From Hysterangium stoloniferum (Eukaryota > Basidiomycota > Agaricomycetes > Hysterangiales > Hysterangiaceae): a stretch of 64,000 nucleotides of DNA. The notes beneath the pieces were generated by a model. The model saw nothing but the letters and a program-made list of their open reading frames with translations, made no database searches and was not told the DNA's origin. Location: assembly GCA_015178975.1 (NCBI GenBank), contig WHVD01000020.1, forward strand, positions 496,001 through 560,000. The letters run 5' to 3'. Both the position numbers and the translations under genes were made by a program. Below are positions 32,131-45,419 of this stretch, in pieces. The first letter of the stretch is position 1. Every line of letters begins with the position of its first letter.

Positions 32131-33235
32131 TACACCGGCCCTGCTGGACATGAGATGAGTGGTGCGATGCTAGTAAGAGATTGAGGCTGATGAATTTCTT
32201 GAATATGGTGGCTATAAGTGGAAATAAAAGGTTTAATTAGATTGGTGTGAAGTTAGGGCACGGGGAGCAACAGGCTAGACCAAAGAATGATATGCATTGA
32301 GTTTCCAGAATTGACGGAAGAGTTAAATCAAGAACGGGGATGCTTCTGACTTACGTGACAGCATGTGCAGCAAGGTTTATTTGAGTGTTAGCTCTAGTGA
32401 AGAGTAAAAGCTTCGCGATGCTGGTGAATCCAGGGTCTCGGACCCAGAGCTCCTATCCCCGGGATATGAAAGTGAAAGCGTTACATAAGCCTTCCGAGTA
32501 GATATCTTCGATTTTCGCTAGATCCCGCGTGGTCTGCATGATACAAACTAATGGAACATCAGTATTGAATCACTCACGCAAGAATTCCTCTATCCCTTTG
32601 AGTGTACCGTAAATCACTACCCCTTCAATTCTGGTCATATCGTGTCGGTAAATTTGGATATTGATGCCTCGTGCCGTGCATGTTGCGGGCACAGCTTCCA
32701 CCCGTACGGGTGAGTATCAGCCCTCTTTATAGAACCACATCAGCTGTTCCACTGGCATTCTCAGGGAGCGACAGAGGTGAGTTACTCTTGGTGTAGTATG
32801 CCATGTCCTGAAACGTGCTGATGATATGGTTGGCGCAATCTTTGCTTTTCCAATAGAACTTAGTCACTGCAGACGTCTCGAGCTGAAAGCTATCCCTGAA
32901 TATAAGTAGGTTCCATGTCATATTGAAAGTGTTGTTCCACTCAGAAGTCGAACGGACTTGATGCACACCTGCCGCGGCATGGGACAAATTCATAATAAAA
33001 GTCCCATACACTGAGAATTCTTCTCAAGAGTTCAGAATCTGCTTCTTATTTGTTCCTTTGGTTCCAAAATGGAAGTAAAACGCCTGATTTTGCGTGATTC
33101 TCGTCGAGGGAAGGATATTTGGCCCCGATGGGCCTCAGTTGCGTTCCCGTCTCAGTCTTCATATCTAAAATGGTCTTGAAGTGCATCTAAGTTACCATTT
33201 TATACTAGCTAGCCACAAGTTCCAGCCTAGGTATC
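32130..33235 (+). repeat. Saccharopine 3' flank plus head segment, unit 3
   Basis: 32130-32560 matches the fusion-gene 3' flank. 32650-33110 matches the module head (including GTCACTGCAGACGTCTCGAG). 33120-33235 leads into DUF6533 copy D3. An antisense ORF at 32727-33011 is the best-kept version of the unrecognised head ORF. Confidence 0.75.
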
Positions 33236-34640
33236 ATGAGTTATATTATGCTTCCAACAGTGTTCGTGGACCTGGTGAGAGCGAGTGAGTCCCACATTTT
33301 TCCTCCTGACAGTTCAGCATAGTTGAGCGGATTATCAATTATCATATGTTATCTTCTTTCAGATTTTCCCAATATTCATATACAGCGGCAATAGTCGTAA
33401 TGGTGTATGATTATGGTAAAGCCAGAATTTTACTGCAACCGTGCTAGAAATTTATACATCATCCCCTTCGTATGTTTAGCATTGACTATTCACCACGAAG
33501 TGCGTGGATGTAATTTAGAGACCTCCGTTTCTCACATATCACGTCTTACAGAAATCTGTGTGGCAACGACGGTGGTCACTGGGAAAAGTCCTCTATCTCT
33601 TCGAGAGCTGCATCGTTCTGGAGCTACATCGTATTGCCATAACACTGATCCCGATTTAGGTCCGTTATCTAGGACTCTTCATAGCTATTTTCGACTTTTT
33701 TGGTGACTAGAACCGCTCTGAGATCATTGTATTCCTTCTCGTCTCAACCAACCTTTCGCAGCGAAGTCCAAGCGAATTGTGTAATTATACACCTTAGAGG
33801 TGTGTTACGGTTCCGACGGCGTCATACATCGTTCGATATATCTCATGCGTTTTCAGCTTGTTAGTTCTAGTGCTGAACAATAAAATTTACACAGTGAGGG
33901 TGGATGGAATGTGAAATCCAGTTGTGGGGATCTCATTTGGTGGGATATATTCTCGTTAGTATTCATTGATGAGGAGAGGTATACCGGCTGATTCCCTTTG
34001 CATTGGAAAGTCTCAGTGCTGCTGTTCTGTCTGCAGAAAGTACGTTTAGTCTCGCATGGTTTTTCCCAAGAAGCATGATACCGATACGCTTTCCCATCTG
34101 ATCCATCAAGTAATATTAATTTGTGGGGTGAGTTTAAGTTGCTACTATAGTACCGATGTCCCTTACTTAATTCAACATCCAAAAAGGTTTACGCCGTTTA
34201 CGGACATAATAACAAGTTACGTATTGTACTAGGGACCTCGTTAGCACTGGGGGCATTTGCGTCTATCTTCGTCATGTGCATTGAAATACCTGGTCTGTAC
34301 TCATATGTCAGGAGGAATATATGGTATCCAGTGCTTTACATGAAAATTAGGGCTTCTTTCGTGTTCGGGAACCCTGGTTTGCAACCCGGAGAGCCCAGGT
34401 ATCACTATACCGGCACAAAGGTTTAGGTTAGGGATGCTGCCGTCGTTGATCAATGAAACAATTCTATGCTTCCTCATGATACTGAGGGCCATTCAGAATT
34501 ACCGAGATGAATATAGGGTTCCAATGTTGTCAGGGATGATACGTGATAGGTACGCACACCGTTCCAATTACTTCTCTTGAAAGTGGGGATTTAGTTATAC
34601 TGGTCGTTTAGCATGATTTATTTCGCTAGGTATGTTCGCA
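33236..34640 (+). pseudogene. DUF6533-like membrane protein gene, copy D3 (3' truncated)
   Basis: Starts MSYIMLPTVFVDLVRA. The intron 2/3 and exon 4 signals match D1, with KSVWQRRWSLGKVLYLFE-type sequence (TTCGAGAGC in place of TTCGTGAGC). It continues to the NYRDEYRVPMLSGMIRDR region and stops matching at about 34640, where the secreted-peptide block begins. The last exons are therefore missing. Confidence 0.7.
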
Positions 34641-35277
34641 ATCTTACAGATATGAATTAAAGCCCACCTTCGGACCGAATATGTACATGGAAATTGCACC
34701 ATATCTCGGCGCAGTAATTAAGATTCTAGTAGTCCTTCTGGGGCACGCCTGCTTGGCGGGCTTCGTTCAAATCTGCTTGTGTTAAGTCTAAGGGGCTTAC
34801 GAGGAGAAATAACTCACTAGGAGGAGTGGTACTGGAAGAAACAAAGAGAAGGAGCAAAACGGCGAGAATAACGGTGAAAACGGTCAATTGCATGGTGGCT
34901 GGTGGAGATACTTATCACAAATGGATCAACTGGGTTTATGTTGTATAAATGGGCTTTCTTGTACTTGGTATTTATATCAAGTCAGAATCAGCTGAACACA
35001 TGAGATACATTGTGCAAAGGAATAAGGGATGGGTCAATCATGTAGGAAACACCGAGTTACGGTGGGGGGCGCTTGAGCAGTTGGCGGTGGACTCGGTGAG
35101 TGGGAATTGAACGGTGTGAAATAAAATTCAAACGGACACGAGTGCTACAGCAACAAAGGATATGGGCGGAAGAGAAGGGGAATTATATTAGACATAAACT
35201 GATAATATTCGCTTTAGAAACGGATTCTACGCGGCGAGTACTCATACCCTTGCATACAATATGATGTGATCATCTCG
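34640..35277. repeat. Inserted peptide-gene block plus Q segment
   Basis: 34640-35017 carries peptide gene P1 and its promoter and matches 50365-50760 and 62665-63045 (this copy is reversed relative to 50.5 kb). 35018-35277 (segment Q, from AAAGGAATAAGGGATGGGTC to GATGTGATCATC) matches 51677-51936 and, reversed, about 61505-61735. The block interrupts a DUF6533/saccharopine-reductase module. Confidence 0.8.
34726..34893 (-). CDS. Predicted 40-aa secreted peptide, copy P1
   Basis: Two exons on the minus strand: 34893-34818 and 34772-34726, with a 45-bp intron (donor GTGAGT, acceptor CAG). Residues 1-21 form a signal peptide (MQLTVFTVILAVLLLLFVSS); the remainder reads TTPPNLNEARQAGVPQKDY. The start lies in a strong context (CCACC before ATG), and a TATAAATA element lies about 80 bp upstream (34969-34976). 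No cysteines and no CaaX end, so not a classic fungal pheromone or cysteine-rich effector. A nearer acceptor (TTAG) would give a 30-bp intron and five extra residues and is less likely. Function unknown. Three paralogues keep the same structure. Confidence 0.65.
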   Translation of the reverse strand: MQLTVFTVILAVLLLLFVSSSTTPPSELFLLVSPLDLTQADLNEARQAGVPQKDY

Positions 35278-35289
35278 ATATCCCGCATC

Positions 35290-35660
35290 CGAAATATTCA
35301 TAATTACATATGGATTATTTAGCATAACAGTCAGTGATCATCTCACATAGCGAATAGAAGAATTATACAGATTTACATATTGTAGTCTCTTTGATTACAT
35401 GAGCTTCCAAAGCTTCCAAAGAGGAGGACCTTGCACGGCGTTCGCTGCCGGCTGTGGTTCGAGGACGGGAAAGATATCCCCCCGTGTCAAGGATGACACG
35501 GGCGAACTCCAGGAAGGTGAACGCGGCGCGGCGGTGTGCGAAGCTTTATTGTAGTTGCTTTCTTCAATGGAGTGATTAATATCCGCCATGCTGTGGAAAC
35601 GAGTCCGCTTCAATTCGCCATAAAACAATAAATACAAAGGGCTATAAAGGTCGAGTAACA
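35290..35660 (-). pseudogene. Saccharopine-reductase-like fragment downstream of D4
   Basis: Minus strand: the GATATCGAGATG-type segment (about 35275-35290), then the AALHTAA/PVLEPQPAANAVQ region in shifted frames, ending toward D4. Same relative order (DUF6533, then this fragment) as in the plus-strand units. Confidence 0.7.
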
Positions 35661-35742
35661 CCCGATATGGGAAGACAGCAAATCAAGGACTCGCATAGCA
35701 CTACGCGATCACCGCCATATCGTAGTGTGCAACACGTGAGGC

Positions 35743-37513
35743 TCATCTATGGGCAGGATCAGTGGTCAACTGCTCTCCACTTTGATGAGCTGATAGTCGG
35801 TCGAAACGGTTAAATTCTATGGATGTCATCATTGAGTCATGATAGGATTGAGAAATATCAGCCCATTCCATGATATTCATTACCAGGCGGGATCCCATCG
35901 TGCAAGATATGATACTTGTCCATCTGAAATGCATAGTCTCCTATGGGTCTTGAGTATGTGAAATTGATTTTGCCACTCACACTACGGTGATCTGAACCTC
36001 AACATGGTTTTTGGGGTAATAGATGGTACAGTTAACAAGTAGCGCAGCGAAAATACTGGCAACACAAGTTAAAGAATGCAGACCGGGGAGAACGGCCTCA
36101 TGTAAGAGTGCGAACATACCTAGCGAAATAAATCATGCTAGACGACCAGTATAACTAAATCCCCACTTTTAAGAGACGTAATTGAAACGGTGTGCGTACC
36201 TATCACGTATCATCCCTGACAACATTGGGACCCTATATTCAGCTCGGTAATTCTGAATGGCCTTCAGTATCATGAGGAAGCACAGAATGGTTTCATTGAT
36301 CAACGACGGTAGCATCCCGAACCAAAACCTTTGTGCCGGTATAGTGGTACCCGGGGTCTCCAGCTTGCAAACGAGGGCTCCCGAAGACGAATAAAGCCCT
36401 AATTTTCATGTAAGGGACTGGATGGACCATATGCTTCTCGTGACATATAAGTACTGACCGGGAGGTATTTCAAGGCTCATAACGAGCATAGAGGCAAGTG
36501 CCCCCAGTGCTAGCGAGGTCCCCAGTACAATACGTAACTTGTTATTATGTCCGTAAACGGCGTAAACCTTTTTTTAATGTTGAATTAAAAAAGGGACATC
36601 GGTACTATAGTAGCGACTTGAACTCACCCGACAAAGTAATATTACTTGATGGATCGGATGAGAAAGCTTATCGGTATCATGCTTCTTGGGACAAACCATG
36701 CAAGACTAAACGTACTTTCTGCAGACAGAACGGCAGCACTGAGACTTTCACAATGGAAAGGGAATCAGCCGGTATACCTCTCCTCATCAATGAATACTAA
36801 CGAGAATATATCCCACCAAATCAAATAACCACAACTGTAATTCGCAAACCATCCATACTCACTGGAGAGTTTTATTGTTCAGCACTAGAACTACCAAGAA
36901 GAAAATGGATGAGATACATCGAAGATGTATGACACAGTCAGAACCCTAACACACCTCTAAGGTGTATAATTACATTTTCGGCCTGGGTTTCGCTGCGAAA
37001 TGTTGCTTGAGATAGCAAGGATATCATAGCGGTTCTAGTCACCAGCAGTGTCGAAAATAGCTATGAAGAGTCCGAGATAACGGACCTATACCAGGATCAA
37101 TGTTATGGCAATACGATGTAGCTCCAGAACGATGCAGCTCACGAAAAGATAGAGGCATTTTCCCAATGACCACCGTCGTTGCCACACAGATTTCTGTAAG
37201 ACGTGATATGGGAGAACCATATGTCTCGAACTTGAATCCACCCACTTCGTGGTGGATAGTTAATGCTGAACATCCAAATGGGATGATGTATTAATTTCTA
37301 GCACGATTGCAGTAGAATTCTGGCTTTACCATAATCATACACCATTATTACTATTGCTGCTATATATGAATATTGGACGGAAACACCTGGACCAAGATAA
37401 TATGTGATAATCGATAATCCCCCTAACAATGCTGAACTATCAGGAGGAAAAATGTAGGACTCACGCGCTCTCAGCTGGTCCACGAATACTGTTGGAAGCA
37501 TAATATGACTCAC
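35743..37513 (-). pseudogene. DUF6533-like membrane protein gene, copy D4 (inverted)
   Basis: Full-length copy in reverse orientation. The position of the ATG in the other copies is GTG here (37513-37511), followed by SHIMLPTVFVDQLRA. Exons with SYIAAIVIMVYDY and KSVWQRRWSLGKMPLSF-region sequence, VYAVYGHNNKLRIVLGTS-type sequence and GSRLVMNIMEWADISQ (end at 35743) are recognisable. The lost start and decayed splice regions indicate a pseudogene. It is adjacent to the fusion gene, in the arrangement I take as ancestral. Confidence 0.7.
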
Positions 37514-37639
37514 GGTACTTGGGCTGGAACTTGTGGCTAGCAAGTATATAATGGTAACTTCGATGCACTTTAAGACCATTTTGGATATCAAGACTGAGAC
37601 AGGAACGCAACTGAGGCCCCACGGCGCCAGATTGAAATA

Positions 37640-38330
37640 CGAGTCAAGGTTTCAACGGCGGTAACGTCTCGACTTCGGTATTCATTTCAAATGTCTTACA
37701 GCATCTTTGAACCATGCCCTACACATGAACATTGAATGTATTGAAGGTAAATATGGCGCTGTGACATGAGTGGTGGCATTCCAAGGTCCGACAGCAAGTT
37801 CTAAACCCTGTCACCTGTTACAGCTGTCAGTTTGAACTAGAAACTTAGAGTTTTAGTGCTACGGAGAGTCATCCAATGCTATCCTGTATTAGAATAAAGA
37901 AGGGAGGTGGATGTGAGACACAAGAAGTGTGAGAGCTCAGACACAGACACAGACACGAACGAGCGAATGCAAATTTCACCAGCGCGCACTACGGACCCAC
38001 AATGGTACATAACTTGTAACTACTGTGCCGAGTCACTAAATCTAACATCCTGATCATGAGGGCTGATCTCAATCCGGAACCTACTCATATTCAGGGATAA
38101 CCTTCAGCTCGAGACCCCACGTCTGCAGTGACTAGATTCTTGTCCCAACTATATACATCAGTCCGTTTCAGGACAGGAACGAAACGATCGCAGTGTTTCT
38201 ATAAAGAGTGCCCATATTCATATGTACGGGTGGAAGCTGTGCCCACAACTTGCATCAATATCAATACCAAATTTACTGACAGGATGTAACCAGAATCGAA
38301 GGTGTAGTGAGTTACGGTGCACTGAAAATA
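37640..38330. other. Diverged head segment, no gene
   Basis: 37640-38040 has no match to the other heads and no credible gene. 38040-38330 is the head segment in reverse (GGGTGGAAGCTGTGCCC at about 38230). Confidence 0.5.
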
Positions 38331-38753
38331 ATGGAGGAGTTCCTGCATGAGTAGTTTTTATCATCCAGACCATGCGGGAGCCAGCCAAAATCCAAGAAAG
38401 AAGGTTTATGTAACGGTAGGCGTTGGATAACGGAACTCTCGGGCCGAGAACCTGGAGTCACTTGCATCACCAAACTTTTGCTCTTCACAAGAGCAAGTAT
38501 GCGTGCTATCACCCAAAATCACCAGCATCCCCACACTTAATTTAACTCCACCAAAACTCAATGCATATCATTCTTTAGTCTAGCCTGTTTCTCCCCATAC
38601 CCTAACCTCACACCAATCTAATCTTTATTTCCACTCACTCACCGCCACCATCATCAAGAAAATCCATCACCGCCGCATCCAGCAGGGCCGGTGTGCCTCC
38701 CCCCCCCCCTGGTTTCAAAAAAGCCTCTAGTCCCAATTCCAAAGTTCAATGAT

Positions 38754-41147
<2,394 letters not shown>

Positions 41148-41149
41148 GG

Positions 41150-41785
41150 AGGATATCCTTTTAAAAGATATAAGTAAGATCCAAGTCAGACGCACCCAAC
41201 CCTGCTTATGACTCCAACGCCAAATGAAATTTTAACTGCTGACGTAAGCCCCGTCAGTTACATTTAACGCCTGCCTGAAATTCAGGTAATGTAAGCGCAA
41301 TGACTATGGTGTAAACCGTCGGTCTCTGTCGGGCAGCAAGGAAGTGATCATCTCCGTTTTTTTCAGGGCACGAGAATCAACGTTTATTAAAGCGGGGTGT
41401 CAACATAACGTCGACATCTCGGGAGGCTAATTGTTGGGCCACAATTTCACGTTGAGCCCTCATATTATACGCCGATCGGGAATAGCATTTGTCGGGTGGT
41501 TTAAACACATCCGTTACGCCTTGATGGTACATATGTCGTTAAATATTCGACAATCACTGTGACTCCTCTTTTGGACAGCTCTGCAGGAAGCATTCTTCGA
41601 ATCGTGAATGAGGGATCGTTTGTTACCAGACTTCCCAGAAAGCTACACGCTCTGGAATCGTGGTGCAAGACACTTCGAATGTCTCTGTATTAATTGACTG
41701 GCTCGTCCTTCGACATGCCACTATAATTTGGTACTATTTTCGTGCAAGTCCCTACAACACACCCCACCATAAACCACTCAACATA
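41150..41785. other. Intergenic, no gene seen
   Basis: Only short ORFs. The part from about 41640 is duplicated at 43780-43944, as the 3' flank of the two F-box-like genes. Confidence 0.6.
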
Positions 41786-42610
41786 TCAATCCTTCACAAC
41801 GGACTCCTGTTTCTCCTTGAGAAGCCGACGGGCTTTATCCCACACACTCTCCTCATCAGGCTGTAACCAGTGATACCATTGTGATACAGTGATGTCTTCT
41901 AGTGGCATTGCGACCACTCGAGATGCATTCGGGTGAGTGAGACCCGCAAGGGTGCGCTTCATTTCAGTGTAAGAAACGCTGGGGTTGTGGTCTAGGTTGA
42001 CATGATATGGGCATAGACCGACTACTTGCAATTGAGGGAGTTCATCTAGGAGGTTGAGGAATCTCTCGAAGCCTGGTTCCAAGACATCCCACGATTCCGC
42101 GGGAAGTACCAGAGCCTCAAGTCGTCGACAGTAAAGGAGGGGAATATCACGGAAAAGCTGACATTCTGAACTATCAATGGCCCCTATACACAGATGTGTG
42201 ATCGTTCGACGCCTCAAGTAGTAGAACAACAACGAAATGTCATAGTGATGAACAAGAAGAATTAAGTGGGTGAGACTGGACGGGAAAGGGCTGAAATTCC
42301 TATAGTTGATATCTCCTGGGATGCCAACTTGAAGTAGTTGAATGCAGAGATGTTTGGGCTTCTTGCGGTACCAGGTGACCTTATCATCAATGCCCATCGT
42401 AATGAACATATTCTCCCTATCAGAATAATCTTCATATTTTATAATTGATCTGGGAGCCGGGTTGGCTGAAGGGCATGGAGCGGAGACGACGATGGTGCGG
42501 AAGAAAATGGCGGGAATGCAGCCTCTGATGGTTTTAGATACAGTTGACAACGAATATGCCGTCCAATAATCCCTCGAGGCAAATCCCACTATCATAATTA
42601 TTAACTCCAT
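41786..42610 (-). CDS. F-box-like protein, tandem copy 1
   Basis: 274 aa, one coding exon. The start chosen is MELIIMIV because copy 2 shares it and the upstream open frame contains a probable 79-bp 5' UTR intron (42678-42756, GTAAGA...CCCAG). The N-terminus (MELIIMIVGFASRDYWTAYS, LSTVSKTIRGCIPAIFFRTI) resembles the F-box/leucine-rich proteins expanded in agaricomycetes; the body has leucine-rich spaced repeats (LTHLILLV, LEALVLPAES, LPQLQVVGLCPY). By analogy it may be a substrate receptor for an SCF ubiquitin ligase, but the F-box match is by eye and weak. Conserved C-terminus SVWDKARRLLKEKQESVVKD. Confidence 0.75.
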   Translation of the reverse strand: MELIIMIVGFASRDYWTAYSLSTVSKTIRGCIPAIFFRTIVVSAPCPSANPAPRSIIKYEDYSDRENMFITMGIDDKVTWYRKKPKHLCIQLLQVGIPGDINYRNFSPFPSSLTHLILLVHHYDISLLFYYLRRRTITHLCIGAIDSSECQLFRDIPLLYCRRLEALVLPAESWDVLEPGFERFLNLLDELPQLQVVGLCPYHVNLDHNPSVSYTEMKRTLAGLTHPNASRVVAMPLEDITVSQWYHWLQPDEESVWDKARRLLKEKQESVVKD

Positions 42611-42677
42611 TGAGAGTTTGGCCAATGGTGAAGAACATAAGCTCTCAATCCCTTGATGCGAATTTGGTTGAGAGTCA

Positions 42678-42756
42678 CTGGGAGAAACAATCAAGATGAT
42701 CAATATCACAGTGCACGAAGTAAAGAGAGACGAGGACACAGAAGGTCGTATCTTAC
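42678..42756 (-). other. Probable 5' UTR intron of F-box-like copy 1
   Basis: GAAG|GTAAGA donor and TTTCTCCCAG acceptor on the minus strand. Copy 2 has the corresponding intron at 44831-44882, shorter (52 bp) but with the same boundaries. Confidence 0.6.
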
Positions 42757-42789
42757 CTTCCAATGTGTCCCTGCTTTAATTGCTGTTCT

Positions 42790-43944
42790 TCAACCCCTCC
42801 CATGGTTTGCTCTTTCCTAGAGTTAGTGCGGGAATGTGGAAGACTAAGGCACAAACTGATGTGCTATGATTAAGGGGTCACTCTGGACTAACTCCCCCCT
42901 TTGCTTTAGGGGCTAAAGGGGAAGGAAGTATTCCCGACGATCGTCATCCCGGCACAAGATCAGAGTTAATTGGACTTTCAGTCAGGTTAGGAAATAATAC
43001 GTGCACATGTCGACACTTGATTAAAGCTAATTGAATATCTAAATATCCACCGTGATCAGTTTTCGACTATGCGCGAATCTCATAGATTTGTCATTGGTAT
43101 TGGGTAGTCGATGCACTGCCGTCATCACATCTCCGACTAGCTAGGTTAGGTCATCCTACCTTATTATCCACACCTGCTAATTGGCTGAATAGGAAGTCCC
43201 AAAATGCTGTGAGTTACTCTTTGCATTCCAAGTTGAATACAAAGTACCAAACTTTCCACAATTGCACCCGGTTTGGTCCGATTACGCTATATCCTGTTTC
43301 AGTGGCAAAATCTGTTCTGCAACTCCTCGTCATTCATTACTTTTTCCCGCTTTTTTATTTCTTACTTAATAGCCTCTCCCTCCTCCACTGGCCCCAAATT
43401 AACGCATTGTGGGATGATCGCTCGTAAATTTCTGAGATGTATCATGCCTACACACCGTATAAGTTATCAAAACTAGGCATTACCTGCCTTATTTCCGGTG
43501 GTTCCAGGATAAGTCCATACGGCCCTGACGTTTTATACATATGTAGCCTAGGCATTCACTTGCGACAGCCGACCGTGGCATCCAAGTTTTCTGAAGCATT
43601 GTCGTTGATAATATGCAAGGGCCTGTGGTCGGTAGGGACTGACGACACTCAACGACACTCTTTCTCCTGACCAAGTATTGACGTTTTCCCTCCTTTTGGA
43701 CAGCACCGCAGGAAGAATGTTTTCACATCGCGCTCGGATAGTCAACCTGTAAGCGAGAGGCTGTATGTTACAAGATTTCTCAGAAAGCTACACGGTCTGG
43801 AATCATATTGCAAGACAACTTCCAATGTCTCCATATTAATTGACTGGCTCGTCCTTCGACATGCCATTATATAATTTGGTACTATTTTCGTGCAACGTCT
43901 CGTGTGATCCCTACAACACACCCCACCATAAACCACTAAACATA
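42790..43944. other. Duplicated promoter region and spacer
   Basis: 42820-43080 (with GATTAAGGGGTC and AACTCCCCCC...TTTGCTTT) matches 44930-45190 upstream of copy 2, so the tandem duplication unit is about 2.15 kb and includes promoter and 3' flank. No further gene is seen between them. Confidence 0.65.
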
Positions 43945-44763
43945 TCAATCCTTCACAACGGACTCCTGTTTCTCCTTGAGAAGCCGACGGGCTTTATCCC
44001 ACACACTCTCCTCATCAGGTTGTAACCAGTCATACCACTGTGATACAGTGATGTCTTCTAGTGGCATTGCGACCACTCGAGATGCATTCCGGTGAGTGAG
44101 ACCCGCAAGGGAGCGCTTCATTTCAGTGTAAGAAATGCTGGGGTTGCGGTCTAGGGTGAGAAGATATGGGCATAGACCGACTACTTGCAATTGAGGGAGT
44201 TCATCTAGGAGGTTGAGGAATCTCTCGAAGCCTGGTTCCAAGACATCCCACGATTCCGCGGGAAATACCAGAGCCTCAAGTCGTAGAGAGTGAAAGAGGG
44301 TGATATCGAGGGAAACGTGAAATTCTGGACTGTAAATGACCATTACAAACATATGTGTGATCGTTTTCGGGTTCAACAAGTACAATAACCACGACATCTT
44401 ATAGTTATGAACTTGAAGAATTAAGTGGGTGAGACTGAATGGTAAAGGCGCGAATTTCCTATAGATGATATCTTCTGATATGCCGAGTAGTTGGATGCAG
44501 AGATGTTTGGGCTTCTTGCGATACCAGGTGAGCTTATCATCAACCCCCATCGTAATGAAGAGATTCTCCATATCAGAATAATCATCATATTTTATCATTG
44601 ACCTGGGACCCCGGTTGGCCGAAGAGTATGGAGCGGAGAGGACGGTGGTGCGGAAGAAAATGGCAGGAATGCAGCCTCTGATGGCTTTAGATACAGCTGA
44701 CAACGAACATGCCGTCCAATAATCCCTCAAAGCAAATCGCACTATCATGATTATTAGCTCCAT
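43945..44763 (-). CDS. F-box-like protein, tandem copy 2
   Basis: 272 aa, intact, paralogue of 41786-42610. N-terminus MELIIMIVRFALRDYWTACS and the last about 105 residues are almost identical to copy 1, while the middle (about residues 110-170, for example HNYKMSWLLYLLNPKTITHM) differs strongly. An in-frame TGA just upstream supports the Met start. The 5' UTR intron is 44831-44882. The pattern suggests selection or gene conversion acting on the leucine-rich middle, the likely ligand-contact part. Same uncertainty over function as copy 1. Confidence 0.75.
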   Translation of the reverse strand: MELIIMIVRFALRDYWTACSLSAVSKAIRGCIPAIFFRTTVLSAPYSSANRGPRSMIKYDDYSDMENLFITMGVDDKLTWYRKKPKHLCIQLLGISEDIIYRKFAPLPFSLTHLILQVHNYKMSWLLYLLNPKTITHMFVMVIYSPEFHVSLDITLFHSLRLEALVFPAESWDVLEPGFERFLNLLDELPQLQVVGLCPYLLTLDRNPSISYTEMKRSLAGLTHRNASRVVAMPLEDITVSQWYDWLQPDEESVWDKARRLLKEKQESVVKD

Positions 44764-45234
44764 TGGGAGTTTGGCGGATGGTGAAAAACATCAGCTCTCA
44801 ATCCTTTGACGTGAATTTGGTTCAGAGCCACTGGTGAGTGCACGAAGTCAAAAGGAATGAGAAAACGGAGGTCATATCTTACCTCCCATTGTGTCCCTGC
44901 TTTAATTGCTGTTGTTCAGTCCTTCTCATGGTTCTACTCTTTCCTCGAGTTAGTGCAAGGATGTTGAAGACTAAGCGACAAACTGATGTGTTATGATTAA
45001 GGGGTCGCTGTGGACTAACTCCCCCTTTGCTTTGCGGACTAATGTGAATGGAAGTATTTCCGACGATCGTTACAAGATCTAATTGCACTTTCAGTCAGGT
45101 TAGGAAATAATAGATGCACATGTCGAGATTTAAGTAAAACTAATGAAATATCAAAATATCCATCATGATCAGTTTTCAACTATGCGCGAATCTCATAGAT
45201 TTGACACTAGTATTGAGTAGTCGGTGTACTACTA

Positions 45235-45415
45235 TGTAATTTGGTACTATTTTCATGCAACATCTTGCATGATCCCTACAACAGATTCCTGTTTCTCCTT
45301 GAGAAGCTGATGGGCTTCATCCCACACACTCTCCTCATCAAGCTGTAACCAGTCATACCACTGTGATACAGTGATGTGTTCTAGTAGCATTGTGACCACT
45401 CAAGATGCAGTCCAG
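45235..45415 (-). pseudogene. F-box-like copy 3, CpG-depleted remnant
   Basis: Only the 3' end (KEKQES and WLQPDEESVWDKA region) plus flank remain. CpG sites present in copies 1 and 2 are TpG or CpA here, for example CCGACGGG has become CTGATGGG and CTCGAG has become CTCAAG. It breaks at about 45415 into unrelated repeat sequence. Confidence 0.8.
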
Positions 45416-45419
45416 TGGG

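Noticed and set aside
34726-34893. Classic fungal pheromone precursor
   Set aside because: The C-terminus is KDY rather than CaaX, and a signal peptide is present.
42611-42763. Longer 325-aa start for F-box-like copy 1
   Set aside because: The extension translates a probable 5' UTR intron, and the paralogue has an in-frame stop there.
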